In this document: positions 13,847-27,205 of the stretch, in pieces
Layout of the letters: every line of letters begins with the position of its first letter
Numbering within the stretch: the stretch's first letter is position 1
From: Caprella mutica
Lineage: Eukaryota > Arthropoda > Malacostraca > Amphipoda > Caprellidae
Assembly (NCBI GenBank): GCA_947561585.1
Contig: CANNZV010000435.1
Span: forward strand, 124,001-188,000
Reading direction: 5' to 3'
Length of the DNA stretch: 64,000 nucleotides
Notes under the pieces: model-generated
Told to the model about the DNA's origin: nothing
The model's database searches: none
The model's input: only the letters and a program-made list of their open reading frames with translations
Program-made: the position numbers and the translations under genes

Positions 13847-14502
13847 AACTAAAATCCTTTGGTTTATTTTCAGAGTTTCCTTAAGAAATGTATATAAATT
13901 CTATATATCATAGAAGAGTATTTTACAAATAACCAAATACTTAAAATAACCCGATTGAACCACTTAATCGGTTTCAATAAATCCAATCAAGACCATTAAA
14001 ATGAACATGGCGAATAAATATACTTTTTATTCGACTCTATTTTAACTGAATTTGGATGTTCTTATATATACATTTATTAATAAATTAATCGTTACTATTT
14101 TCTAAACATAATTAAAATCATTCATTTTTAATATTTACATTAAAACTCACTCAGTGAATTAATGATAGGAAATCCTTAATGTAATATACACATTAAAACA
14201 TAGTGATTGAATTAACCTGATTATCTTGACTTGGAAGTATTGCTTCAGAATATTATACTACATAGTCCTTCTTTTCTGTACAACTCGAGTGACATTCAGT
14301 AACAATTTGATGTTAATATAAAAAAGGGGAGAAAAAATCGAATTAAAATGCTTCCTAATATGAGCAATAATATTTGCTAATAAAAATCGGGAAAACAGTG
14401 TCCTCTCCAAAATTATTAATATACTTTTTATTAACTTTACTCCTAGTCTGCCATTCTTCAAATTGAAATGATTGCACAAACTAGAATACGTATAGAATAC
14501 TA

Positions 14503-14667
14503 GGGTGAGTTACGAATTGTCGGTCGGTCTCATATCTTCGGTCATATAATAATTATTATTTTATTTTAATTTATATTGGTATCCATGATGGATACCAATA
14601 TAATAAGAAAATATTTTTTCTTATATGACCGAAGATGTGAAACCGACCGATGATTCGTAACTTACCC
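14503..14667. mobile_element. Complete palindromic transposon, GGGTGAGTT...AACTTACCC, flanked by TA
   Basis: A near-perfect palindrome of 165 bp. The left arm reads TTACGAATTGTCGGTCGGT and TCTTCGGTCATATAA; the right arm is its reverse complement. The centre is TTGGTATCCATGATGGATACC. TA lies immediately on both sides (14501-14502 and 14668-14669), the target duplication expected for Tc1/mariner-type integration. There is no open frame, so the element is non-autonomous. It lies about 740 bases beyond the stop codon of the membrane-protein gene. Confidence 0.88.
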
Positions 14668-14669
14668 TA

Positions 14670-15403
14670 CATAAATCATTCTTCTGCAACTTTTTAATTG
14701 TTAATAGCATTTTTATAACTTTTTGTCTTCATTTTGTCAAATGTAGTCAGAAAATAGATCTCCATGTCATAGAATTTATATTTGGCTGCAAAATATAGAG
14801 TGGTTTTCTCTTTCACTTCATTGTGGCACTAAGAGAATTATACGGGAAACTGAAATAATTACCAGGTATCATTTGTTATATTAATTGTCATCTAAACCCA
14901 AGAAATAAATAATAAAGTATCTATCATTTAACAGGCAAATTTTTGAATCCTAGATTTCATTAAATAAATAAATAATTTTATCTCAAATAATGGAACTATA
15001 AATAGTTATCTCCATATATAATAATTTCATTTGTACTATTTACATACAAATAAATATAGTTACTTCAAATAACCATCTAGTTTCAATGTATCCAATGATT
15101 AATAGGAAACATTGTTTAAGAAAAATAAAGACCTGAACCTTTCATTGTAAAATTCGGATTTTTAAATCTAAATTTGCTGTTTTGAATTATTTTCTGTCAA
15201 TTGAAATTTTTCTGTCAAAATTCTTGTATTGTATACTTATATATTCTTTCTGATTATTGTCATATTTAATATATTAAATGTTATATCGAATTGCTCGATA
15301 ATTTCCAAATAGTACAGTAATGACAGGTAAACATTGCATGGGAGATTATCTTCAGAGAATAAGCAGTTTTATATTAATTAGGAAGACCTTACTACAATTC
15401 GAA
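14670..15403 (-). other. Probable 3' untranslated and flanking sequence of the membrane-protein gene
   Basis: A+T-rich sequence just downstream of the stop codon on the minus strand. ATTAAA at 15270-15265 is a candidate polyadenylation signal about 130 bases past the stop. The 3' end cannot be fixed from sequence alone, and no other structure is seen before the palindromic transposon at 14503-14667. Confidence 0.4.
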
Positions 15404-17190
15404 TTATCTGAACATTGACCTTGGACCATCATACACCTCCGAATTCTCACTGCTTCCATCCGGTCCGGCCAAGTCCTGCCTCTGACTTTGCTTGAAGCCG
15501 CTAGTGATGGACCTAACACTCTTCCGAAGATAATAATCATCGTCCTCGTCTATGTCAGCCTCATCGTCATTATCATCGTCTATTTCATCATCTGGTGTCA
15601 TAAAAGTAACAGTTTTCACTGTCTTTCGTCCGTCGAAATCCTCGGAATCGCTCAATCTTGCTTTCAAAGATGGCACGCTCGAATTCTTCCAAGATTTACC
15701 ACAATGAGATCTCTTGTACGGATGGAACATATTCATGGATTGCACATCATCATTTATATTGAGACAAGACCTGTATTCTCTACGACCAAGCGAAGAGTAT
15801 TTCGTATTCACGTTTTCTATTGGGAAACTATCCCTAGAATTCGAAAATTTGGCTGGTAGAGTCGAGTAACTGAGACTTGAAGATATATTATGAGGGAAGT
15901 TGGATGGATATCTCCAAGACTTCTGTCTTGTGTTCGAGAAGTTCAGAGCCGATGATGAAGATATGTTTTCTTTGGGGATTTGTGGGAAGTAATCATAAGA
16001 ACTCTTTCCTGAGAATGATTTCGAGTCATCGCAACAATTGCACTTCGTCGAGTTGGAAATATTAGAACAAACTAATGGAAATTTGAGGCTTGTTGTAGGA
16101 AACCCATTGTCTGTGATTTTCTCCGGATAATAATTACTGTATAAATGCTCCGTTTCATCAAAAGAAGCACCTCGCTGCAGTTCTTTGTTTCTTGCTGTTG
16201 CTGGCACCAAATTAGGAAGATTAGTTCTACGTTCTGTCCAAGAATGAGTTCTGAATTCATTCTGTTGCGCTGCTTTTGCTTGTCCTGTGTATCCGTGTAT
16301 TAGGGCCGGGTCTGTGGAATTAGGTCGTTCTAGAACTTTCGGATATTGTATTTGGTATCTGATTTGTTCCCTCTGGCATATTGGATCATTACATACTCTA
16401 AGAGGGTCGCCGATAGACGTTGGCCTTTGGCTGTTCGTATGAGTTATGTATTGGTTTTTGATAGCATGATGATGTTGAAGGTGCTGAAGGAAATCACTTG
16501 GCTTATGAGCAATACCATCTCGTATATTGTGACCTCCAATATCCACTGTATTTTCTGTATTTGTTATTTCTGTGCCGTTAATATTGAAGTGCCGTTCCAT
16601 TGCAGGGCTCTTTGTAGTGTTATAGACGGTGTTTTCTCTTATCACTCTACAGCTGTGATCATAAGCACACCGAGCGCAATTTCTTTTCATGTCGGAGTTA
16701 TTGACGAACTTCTTAAAATTGTAATCCGCGTAATTACATCCTGCACTTGAACTTGATGAAGAACCGGCTTGAGAACCACCAAAATTCGTGTTTGCATTAG
16801 AACAACAGTAGTCTATATGACAGCAACGATGAGGCCTAACTACAGCAAACCTGTCGTTCTGCACACCAGAACATTCTGGGGCCCTGCATCTTTCACATAA
16901 ATTGCTACGACTTGACTCTATAGAATCGTACATCAAAAGATTGTCTTTACTCTCTTCCTTGGCGAAAATTCCCACGATATGTTTATCCCACGTCAAGAAG
17001 AATGCATAACCTGTTGCCAAAGCGGCGAAGAAGCAGGCTATCACCGAGTTCGCTACTATAAGAACAGGCCATTCGAGAGCTGAAGATGGCTGAACTCCCG
17101 TAAATGAGTAGGTCATTTGGTGCATGGGGATGGCGGGCTTTTCAGTCGCTGCAGAACAAAATTGGAATATTCCGCCTCCCATTGTGATTC
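15404..17190 (-). CDS. Last coding exon of a multi-pass membrane protein with a long cytosolic tail
   Basis: This exon begins after a good acceptor (pyrimidine-rich tract ending TTTAATTTCAG on the minus strand) and runs open for 594 codons to a TAA at 15406-15404. Its first two bases complete a glycine codon started by the exon at 19751, so the phases match. Numbered from the first visible residue of the upstream exon, it completes a membrane segment at about 76-98 (starting FMPIASALFAVSG), then a short loop of about 30 residues, then a segment at about 128-154 (starting WPVLIVANSVIACFF). The rest, about 155-682, is hydrophilic: a Cys-rich patch (CERCRAPEC, later CCHIDYCC), a serine run, many Asn/Ser/Tyr residues, an acidic stretch of about 19 residues near 621-639, and a C-terminus ending PRSMFR. 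Base composition is clearly less A+T-rich than the surroundings. A tetraspan protein with a cytosolic tail is my reading of the topology. I do not recognise the family. A possible ATTAAA polyadenylation signal lies at 15270-15265. Confidence 0.88.
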
Positions 17191-19750
17191 CTGAAATTAA
17201 AGGCAAAGGGGACAGAATGTTTATTAAAGTGGGTTGTTTATAGCCATGCATAAGGTTACAAACTTTTGCACAATATCCAGGCTAACTATTGAGTCAATGT
17301 TTGGAAATTGATAGTAAATAACGCTTTGGACTTCTAACTGTCTTACACATACAAAAGTTTCCATGAGAACAAGCGGAAAGAGTTCATTATTCGCTGATAC
17401 AATGTTTGGAAATGGCAATGATATGGAGAGGATGATACGGCGCTTGCATTTGCTTTGTAATTTTATTCGCCTTTCGAAGAGGTGATTTTAAAAAATAACG
17501 GGATTGAACTGGGTCTAAAAATGGCTCTTTGGTTATTCTGTCATGCTCGAATAGCTCCATCAGAAAGAAAAGAAATAGTACACTATTTTTGAAAGAAAAG
17601 AATAATTTCTTATAAAGAGATATACGTAAAATGTGGAAATAACTTTGTTTTTAAAAACTTATATTTCATTTCAAAACTTTTTACCCAGCAATATATCCCT
17701 TTGAAGGCCAAAATATGTTGTAGGCTTAAATTATTTTTTGATTGATTAGTATTAAATAGATAATATTTTTATGAAAGAATATGGTAAAAAATCCATTTTT
17801 AATCTTATTTTTTTAATAAAGTCTAATGTCATTTGGTAATAACTTTGGGAGGTTCGAAATCTGAATTTATTATGTAGCACAGTCTGCATTTATTTGCACG
17901 CTTCTTATTGCCAGAATAGGATCACATTGAACAAATTTAAACATTACTTGATGTTTTTCTAATGTCCTTCCCAGGGGACGCTGGGCGTTAAAAGGACATT
18001 TAGTTTATTTCCAGGTTTCAATTTGAGTCCATAAATACACGCAATAACACAAACTTAATTGACCTTCTGAATCCACCCCAATTTTGAGTTGATGAATTTA
18101 GGACTTTCATTGGAAGGACTGGGACGGCTTAGCCAGGATTAGGGGACGAAGCAATCTAATCAATTTAAGGAAGCTATCCTTTTTCTCATAACTTTAAGCT
18201 AATATCAAACTTTCAGGAACTGGAGTGCGATTGGCATTTTTTGACTAAATTTATTAAGCCTTTTTGTCACTTTCTCATCGATAACTTTTCACGAAAAAGG
18301 GATTCTTGATGAAGTTTCGCTGTGTTTACTCTAGTTATCATTTTTGGGTTTAGTTTCCAAAGTGACGGTATGGACAATTTTCTGATTACTTACGACAAAA
18401 CTAATTATTAATTCATCCATCGGGTAAATTTCACTTAGTAGTTGTAAGTTTTAGTTGGTATATATATCGGAAACTCTTCTTTTAATGAGTATTGGAAAAT
18501 ACTGACTAAAAACAATGTAGGTACTTGATAACTTAGTGGTTAAACATTATACGGCGGAGAAATATTTTAACTATAGGGCATCTTTCGAGTTATTGAGCGG
18601 TTTACATTTGGTTATGAAAGGAGAAAATGTTTAATTAATATTAGGCTGTTGATGCACAAATTGAAGAATAGTAATCATGGCTTACTTAATTATACGGCCT
18701 GATTTTCTGCTTTTTCGTCAAAAAAATAGAAGGTCAATTTCTTTCTGTATCGTTGCAACTGCTTTCTGTAATAATTTATCTATAATTATGTTAGCGGTGT
18801 AATATATCATTTATATTAGTCAATAATACTTTTGATTATTAATGCAGCTTGGATAAAAAATTCATTCAGCCGCAGTCATAGATTAATATTCCTTATGATA
18901 AAATAGCTATTTGGTCAAATAGTCATCCTTTCTAATATCGGTTCTGTCCATTTTCCGTCTGTTCTACTATCAGTTCTGTCAATTTACCGTCCGTTCTACT
19001 ATCAGTTCTGTTAAATCACAATCCGTTCTACTATCAGTTCTGTTAAATTACAATCCGTTCTACTATCAGTTCTGTTAATTTACCATCCGTTCTACTGTCA
19101 GTTCTGTTCATTTTTCGTCTGTTCTACTATCAGTTCTGTTAAATTACCGTCCGTTCTACTATCAGTTCTGTTAAATTACCATCCGTTCTACTGTCAGTTC
19201 TTCTAAATTACCGTCCGTTCTACTATCAGTTCTGTTAAATTACCGTCCGTTCTAATTTATTTTGGCAAAGTGTCCGAAAGAAAATAATTCGTTTGATTTA
19301 TTTTTTGTCGTGGCCAGAGCGTCGATGCGAACATTACTAGCGTGTTTACATTTCCAATCGAATCAGAGAGTTATTGCTACTCTTTTCGAAAAGTCTTGTG
19401 AAAGATTTCGAAACTCACTACATCGCTACATGATGCCAGGCAATATTCCCAAATTTTCCCCTCCGTTCTGAAATTGCATTTAGTTTCAATTCTCCTCGAA
19501 AATGATCTTCGTAGGGTTTTGTTCGTTGGAAAATAACTCGCACTCGAAGTGAATTGGTTTTTTTAGTCCAATATTTTGATTGGATTTGTTCTTTATTTAA
19601 AAAAAGGATATTTTTGTTGATACAGTATATATATTTGCAAAAATCTTCTTAAAAAACAAATAACAAAAATTAATTTTTGAATTATTTAATAGAGTATGTA
19701 TGCGAATGGCGAAGGCTGAAATAGATTGAAATATAAGGCCTATTTTTCAC
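17191..19750 (-). other. Intron between the two coding exons
   Basis: GT-AG intron of 2,560 bases inferred from matching splice phases (1+2) and from continuity of one membrane helix across the junction. It is A+T-rich and carries a 32-bp minisatellite at 18940-19255. The remainder shows no further exon I can support. A plus-strand open frame at 19262-19471 has no recognisable content. Confidence 0.8.
18940..19255. repeat. 32-bp minisatellite inside the intron
   Basis: About ten copies of CCGTTCTACTATCAGTTCTG followed by TTAAATTACAAT or TTAAATTACCGT. CCGTTCTACT at 18991 and 19023 shows the 32-bp step. Confidence 0.93.
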
Positions 19751-20013
19751 CTGAGACGGCGAAGAGAGCTGACGCTATCGGCATGAAGTGGGTTCGCAGA
19801 TTTTTCTCCGAACACATTGTCAAACTTTTTTCACCGGTAGTTTCTTCCTGTTCATCTGGCATGTTTTGTAAATTTCTCGAACTTTGAGTAGGTTCCGGTA
19901 CGTGCGGTTCGAAGAGATTCTTGTGCACTTCATTCACGAAGAAGGTTCGGATGGAGAGCGCGATGGCCAGGAAGAGGATAACGAAACCTGTGATGACAAT
20001 GCAGCAGGCACTC
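19751..20013 (-). CDS. Internal coding exon of the same membrane-protein gene
   Basis: On the minus strand an acceptor (CTTTCTTTTCCCAG) precedes 263 bases that are open in one frame and end CTCAG before a GTGAAA donor. The exon supplies one base, then 87 codons, then one base; that last base joins the two leading bases of the exon at 17190 to make glycine. The encoded segment starts SACCIVITGFVILFLAIALS, a clear membrane helix. It is followed by a polar loop of about 55 residues rich in Glu, Pro, Ser and Asn, then the start of the next membrane helix, which the intron interrupts. A second AG three bases downstream could be the acceptor instead, removing one residue. No start codon is credible here, because the helix begins immediately after the acceptor, so at least one more 5' exon must exist at higher coordinates. 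If the unseen part adds one helix, the protein would be a tetraspan with both termini in the cytosol. Confidence 0.82.
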
Positions 20014-20054
20014 CTGGGAAAAGAAAGGAAACAAGGTAAGCATTTCTATGGTAT

Positions 20055-20155
20055 TATAGTACTGGATTGCGTAAGTAAAGTAATGGATTGCGTAAGTAAA
20101 GTGCTGGATTGCGTAGATATAGTACTAGACAGTGTAGATAAAATACTGATTTGTA
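20055..20155. repeat. Short degenerate 21-bp repeat
   Basis: Four to five copies of a unit containing GTAATGGATTGCGTAAGTAAA, decaying to the right. It begins about 40 bases into the intron upstream of the exon at 20013. Confidence 0.8.
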
Positions 20156-20299
20156 TGGGCAAAGATAATATACAATATATTTAACCATCAATATATACAA
20201 ACTAACTGAAAACAAGAGTTGAATCATTGCATGGAATTTGAAAAATATCAGTTACAGTAATACTTCAATGTTTTAGAAATTATATCACTAGTCAAGCTC

Positions 20300-20455
20300 C
20301 TACAGTACCGGGTTACAATACTGAGTTACAGTACTGGGTTACAGTACTGGGTTACAGTACTGGGCTACAATACTGAGTTACAATATTGGGTTACAGTACT
20401 AGGTTAGAGTACTGAGTTACAGTACTGGTTTATAGCACTGGGTTACAATTCGTAT
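20300..20455. repeat. 14-bp minisatellite GTTACAGTACTGGG
   Basis: About ten imperfect copies. The unit contains the palindrome CAGTACTG. Confidence 0.88.
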
Positions 20456-21134
20456 TTTGCTTCAATTTTGATGTAAGTACACATGCACATTAAATTCTAA
20501 TGTTCTTGCAATGTACTAAGTTTAGATTGGAACTAGAAACAAATCATTTTCACAAGAATTTATTATCAATCAGTGAATAGCATAAAGAAAAGCTGCAGAT
20601 GAGAGTGAATAATTGAAATGTGTAAGGAGGATGTGAACTCTAACACTAACGTTAAATTAACTCTGTTGAATTCGAAGCGTCCGGCATTCAATGAATACTT
20701 GAATACCCAACAGTATTTCAGTGAAGACTACTAGTGAATGATTGTTTAAAGTCTACATCACAGTAGAGAGTTATTACTTAGTTTACGAACTAGCGTGCAG
20801 AATGAAATAAATGTTCCTTCCGTTCGTGTTTGCTTTAAAATTTGATATCCTGAGTGTCGCACAGAGTTTTTGGGATTGAAATCGAATAGCGTCGAAGTGG
20901 TTATTTGCTCTGTAAATGCTCTTAGAACGGTAAATATTGAATTAGAAATGAGATATTGACGAATGGCACTGATAATTAGTTTACAGTATTTTTTTAGAGA
21001 CAAATCAGAGATGGTACTATCGCTTGGTTAAGGTTCAGTACCATTTAATCGATTACAATGTTTCGTGTTACTATTATTTTCAAAAGAAATAGTTTTGATT
21101 ATTAAAGAAGATTTAAAAAAAAAATATAAATTGT
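20456..21134. other. Unique sequence, nothing recognised
   Basis: A minus-strand open frame at 20758-21003 has no recognisable domain or splice context that I can support as an exon. Confidence 0.4.
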
Positions 21135-24100
21135 TATCTCTGATAGTACAACATCACAGTGACTCTTTTCTCTGATAGTACATCATCACAGTGACTCTTT
21201 TCTCTGATAGTACATCATCACAGTGACTCTTTTCTCTGATAGTACATCATCACAGTGACTCTTTTCTCTGATAGTACATCATCACAGTGACTCTTTTCTC
21301 TGATAGTACATCATCACAGTGACTCTTTTCTCTGATAGTACATCATCACAGTGACTCTTTTCTCTGATAGTACATCATCACAGTGACTCTTTTCTCTGAT
21401 AGTACATCATCACAGTGACTCTTTTCTCTGATAGTACATCATCACAGTGACTCTTTTCTCTGATAGTACATCATCACAGTGACTCTATTCTCTGATAGTA
21501 CATCATCACAGGGACTCTTTTCTCTGATAGTACATCATCACAGTGACTCTTTTCTCTGATAGTACATCATCACAGTGACTCTTTTCTCTGATAGTACATC
21601 ATCACAGCGACTCTTTTCTCTGATAGTACATCATCACAGTGACTCTTTTCTCTGATAGTACATCATCACAGTGACTCTATTCTCTGATAGTACATCATCA
21701 CAGTGACTCTTTTCTCTGATAGTACATCATCACAGTGACTCTTTTCTCTGATAGTACATCATCACAGTGACTCTTTTCTCTGATAGTACATCATCACAGT
21801 GACTCTTTTCTCTGATAGTACATCATCACAGTGACTCTTTTCTCTGATAGTACATCATCACAGTGACTCTTTTCTCTGATAGTACATCATCACAGTGATT
21901 CTTTTCTCTGATAGTACATCATCACAAGGACTCTTTTCTCTGATAGTACATCATCACAGTGACTCTTTTCACTCATAGTACATCATCACAGTGACTCTTT
22001 TCTCTGATAGTACATCATCACAGTGACTCTTTTCTCTGATAGTACATCATCACAGTGACTCTTTTCTCTGATAGTACATCATCACAGTGACTCTTTTCTC
22101 TGATAGTACATCATCACAGTGACTCTTTTCACTCATAGTACATCATCACAGTGACTCTTTTCTCTGATAGTACATCATCACAGTGACTTTTTTCTCTGAT
22201 AGTACATCATCACAGTGACTCTTTTCTCTGATAGTACATCATCACAGTGACTCTTTTCTCTGATAGTACATCATCACAGTGACTCTTTTCTCTGATAGTA
22301 CATCATCACAGTGACTCTTTTCACTCATAGTACATCATCACAGTGACTCTTTTCTCTGATAGTACATCATCACAGTGACTCTTTTCTCTGATAGTACATC
22401 ATCACAGTGACTCTTTTCTCTGATAGTACATCATCACAGTGACTCTTTTCTCTGATAGTACATCATCACAGTGACTCTTTTCTCTGATAGTACATCATCA
22501 CAGTGACTCTTTTCTCTGATAGTACATCATCACAGTGACTCTTTTCTCTGATAGTACATCATCACAGTGACTCTTTTCTCTGATAGTACATCATCACAGT
22601 GATTCTTTTCTCTGATAGTACATCATCACAAGGACTCTTTTCTCTGATAGTACATCATCACAGTGACTCTTTTCACTCATAGTACATCATCACAGTGACT
22701 CTTTTCTCTGATAGTACATCATCACAGTGACTCTTTTCTCTGATAGTACATCATCACAGTGACTCTTTTCTCTGATAGTACATCATCACAGTGACTCTTT
22801 TCTCTGATAGTACATCATCACAGTGACTCTTTTCACTCATAGTACATCATCACAGTGACTCTTTTCTCTGATAGTACATCATCACAGTGACTCTTTTCTC
22901 TGATAGTACATCATCACAGTGACTCTTTTCTCTGATAGTACATCATCACAGTGACTCTTTTCTCTGATAGTACATCATCACAGTGACTCTTTTCTCTGAT
23001 AGTACATCATCACAGTGACTCTTTTCACTCATAGTACATCATCACAGTGACTCTTTTCTCTGATAGTACATCATCACAGTGACTCTTTTCTCTGATAGTA
23101 CATCATCACAGTGACTCTTTTCTCTGATAGTACATCATCACAGTGACTCTTTTCTCTGATAGTACATCATCACAGTGACTCTTTTCTCTGATAGTACATC
23201 ATCACAGTGACTCTATTCTCTGATAGTACATCATCACAGGGACTCTTTTCTCTGATAGTACATCATCACAGTGACTCTTTTCTCTGATAGTACATCATCA
23301 CAGTGACTCTTTTCTCTGATAGTACATCATCACAGCGACTCTTTTCTCTGATAGTACATCATCACAGTGACTCTTTTCTCTGATAGTACATCATCACAGT
23401 GACTCTATTCTCTGATAGTACATCATCACAGTGACTCTTTTCTCTGATAGTACATCATCACAGTGACTCTTTTCTCTGATAGTACATCATCACAGTGACT
23501 CTTTTCTCTGATAGTACATCATCACAGTGACTCTTTTCTCTGATAGTACATCATCACAGTGACTCTTTTCTCTGATAGTACATCATCACAGTGACTCTTT
23601 TCTCTGATAGTACATCATCACAGTGATTCTTTTCTCTGATAGTACATCATCACAAGGACTCTTTTCTCTGATAGTACATCATCACAGTGACTCTTTTCAC
23701 TCATAGTACATCATCACAGTGACTCTTTTCTCTGATAGTACATCATCACAGTGACTCTTTTCTCTGATAGTACATCATCACAGTGACTCTTTTCTCTGAT
23801 AGTACATCATCACAGTGACTCTTTTCTCTGATAGTACATCATCACAGTGACTCTTTTCTCTGATAGTACATCATCACAGTGACTCTTTTCTCTGATAGTA
23901 CATCATCACAGTGACTCTTTTCTCTGATAGTACATCATCACAGTGACTCTTTTCTCTGATAGTACATCATCACAGTGACTCTTTTCTCTGATAGTACATC
24001 ATCACAGTGACTCTTTTCTCTGATAGTACATCATCACAGTGACTCTTTTCTCTGATAGTACATCATCACAGTGACTCTTTTCTCTGATAGTACATCATCA

Positions 24101-27100
24101 CAGTGACTCTTTTCTCTGATAGTACATCATCACAGTGACTCTTTTCTCTGATAGTACATCATCACAGTGACTCTTTTCTCTGATAGTACATCATCACAGT
24201 GACTCTTTTCTCTGATAGTACATCATCACAGTGACTCTTTTCTCTGATAGTACATCATCACAGTGACTCTTTTCTCTGATAGTACATCATCACAGTGACT
24301 CTTTTCTCTGATAGTACATCATCACAGTGACTCTTTTCTCTGATAGTACATCATCACAGTGACTCTTTTCTCTGATAGTACATCATCACAGTGACTCTTT
24401 TCTCTGATAGTACATCATCACAGTGACTCTTTTCTCTGATAGTACATCATCACAGTGACTCTTTTCTCCGATAGTACATCATCACAGTGACTCTTTTCTC
24501 TGATAGTACATCATCACAGTGACTCTTTTCTCCGATAGTACATCATCACAGTGACTCATTTCTCTGATAGTACATCATCACAGTGACTCTTTTCTCTGAC
24601 AGCACATCATCACAGTGACTCTTTTTTCTGATAGTACATCATCACAGTGACTCTTTTCTCTGATAGTACATCATCACAGTGACTCTTTTCTCTGATAGTA
24701 CATCATCACAATGACTCTTTTTTCTGATAGTATATCATCACAGTGACTCTTTTCTCCGACAGTACATCATCACAGTGACTCTTTTCTTTGATAGTACATC
24801 ATCACAGTGACTCTTTTCTCTGATAGTACATCATCACAATGACTCTTTTCTCTAATAGTACATCATCACAGTGACTCTTTTCTCTGATAGTTCATCATCA
24901 CAGTGACTCTTTTCTCCGATAGTACATCATCACAGTGACTCTTTTCTCTGATAGTACATCATCACAGTGACTCTTTTCTCTGATATTACATCATCACAGT
25001 GACTCTTTTCTCTGATAGTACATCATCACAGTGACTCTTTTCTCCGATAGTACATCATTACAGTGACTCTTTTCTCTGATAGTACATCATCACAGTGACT
25101 CTTTTCTCTGATAGTACATCATCACAGTGACTCTTTTCTCTGATATTACATCATCACAGTAACTCTTTTCTCTGATAGTACATCACCACAGTGACTCTTT
25201 TCTCCGATAGTACATCATCACAGTGACTATTTCTCTCATAGTACATCATCACAGTGACTCTTTTCTCCGATAGTACATCATCACAGTGACTCTTTTCTCT
25301 GATAGTACATCATCACAGTGACTCTTTTCTCTGATAGTACATCATCACAGTGACTCTTTTCTCCGATAGTACATCATCACAGTGACTCTTTTCTCTGATA
25401 GTACATCATCACAGTGATTCTTTTCTCCGATAGTACATCATCACAGTGACTCTTTTCTCTGATAGTACATCATCACAGTGACTCTTTTCTCTGATAGTAG
25501 TACATCATCACAGTGACTCTTTTCTCTGATAGTACATCATCACAGTGACTCTTTTCTCTGATAGTACATCATCACAGTGACTCTTTTCTCTGATAGTACA
25601 TCATCACAGTGATTCTTTTCTCCGATAGTACATCATCACAGTGACTCTTTTCTCTGATAGTACATCATCACAGTGACTCTTTTCTCTGATAGTAGTACAT
25701 CATCACAGTGACTCTTTTCTCTGATAGTACATCATCACAGTGACTCTTTTCTCTGATAGTACATCATCACAGTGACTCTTTTCTCTGATAGTACATCACC
25801 ACAGTGACTCTTTTCTCTGATAGTACATCATCACAGTGACTCTTTTCTCTGATAGTACATCATCACAGTGACTCTTTTCTCTGATAGTACATCATCACAG
25901 TGACTCTTTTCTCTGATAGTACATCATCACAGTGACTCTTTTCTCTGATAGTACATCATCACAGTGACTCTTTTCTCTGATAGTACATCATTACAGTGAC
26001 TCTTTTCTCTGATAGTACATCACCACAGTGACTCTTTTCTCTGATAGTACATCATCACAGTGACTCTTTTCTCTGATAGTACATCATCACAGTGACTCTT
26101 TTCTCTGATAGTACATCATCACAGTGACTCTTTTCTCTGATAGTACATCATCACAGTGACTCTTTTCTCTGATAGTACATCATCACAGTGACTCTTTTCT
26201 CTGATAGTACATCATCACAGTGACTCTTTTCTCTGATAGTACATCATTACAGTGACTCTTTTCCCTGATAGTACATCATCACAGTGACTCTTTTCTCTGA
26301 TAGTACATCATCACAGTGATTCTTTCCTCTGATAGTACATCATCACAGTGATTCTTTCCTCTGATAGTACATCATCACAGTGATTCTTTCCTCTGATAGT
26401 ACATCATCACAGTGACTCTTTTTTCTGATAGTACATCATCACAGTGACTGTTTTCTCTGATAGTACATCACCACAGTGACTCTTTTCTCTGATAGTACAT
26501 CATCACAGTGACTCTTTTCTCTGATAGTACATCATCACAGTGACTCTTTTCTCCGATAGTACATCATCACAGTGACTGTATTCTCTGATAGTACATCATC
26601 ACAGTGACTCTTTTCTCTGATAGTACATCATCACAGTGACTCTTTTCTCCGATAGTACATCATCACAGTGACTCTTTTCTCTGATAGTACATCATCACAG
26701 TGACTCTTTTCTCTGATAGTACATCATCACAGTGACTCTTTTCTCTGATAGTACATCATCACAGTTACTCTTTTCTCTAATAGTACATCATCACAGTGAC
26801 TCTTTTCTCTGATAGTACATCATCACAGTGACTCTTTTCTCTGATAGTACATCATCACAGTGACTCTTTTCTCTGATAGTAAATCATCACAGTGACTCTT
26901 TTCTCTGATAGTACATCATCACAGTGACTCTTTTCTCTGATAGTACATCATCACAGTGACTCTTTTCTCTGATAGTACATCATCACAGTGACTCTTTTCT
27001 CTGATAGTAAATCATCACAGTGACTCTTTTCTCTGATAGTACATCATCACAGTGACTCTTTTCTCTGATAGTACATCATCACAGTGACTCTTTTCTCTGA

Positions 27101-27205
27101 TAGTACATCATCACAGTGACTCTTTTCTCCGATAGTACATCATCACAGTGACTCTTTTCTCCGATAGTACATCATCACAGTGACTCTTTTCTCCGATAGT
27201 ACCCC
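21135..27205. repeat. Large 32-bp satellite with nested higher-order repeats
   Basis: About 190 copies of a 32-bp unit, TCTGATAGTACATCATCACA plus GTGACTCTTTTC. Diagnostic variants recur at multiples of 32: the CTATTC variant at 21485 and 23213 (1,728 bp, 54 monomers), and the GTGATTC-then-CACAAGG pair at about 21897, 22601 and 23625 (704 and 1,024 bp, summing to 1,728). An ACTCATAG variant marks shorter subrepeats at 21.97-23.7 kb. The stretch 23.7-24.45 kb is almost perfectly uniform. From about 24.45 kb onward, point variants (CTCCGATAG, CACCACAG, 3-bp insertions giving GTAGTAC) accumulate. Confidence 0.98.

Noticed and set aside
15352..17418. Plus-strand and other-frame open frames overlapping the last exon
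   Set aside because: They are antisense or shifted shadows of the 595-codon minus-strand exon, which has splice-phase support and protein-like composition.
21135..27205. CRISPR or telomere-type array
   Set aside because: Head-to-tail 32-bp monomers without spacers or telomere-like G-rich units; it is an ordinary satellite.
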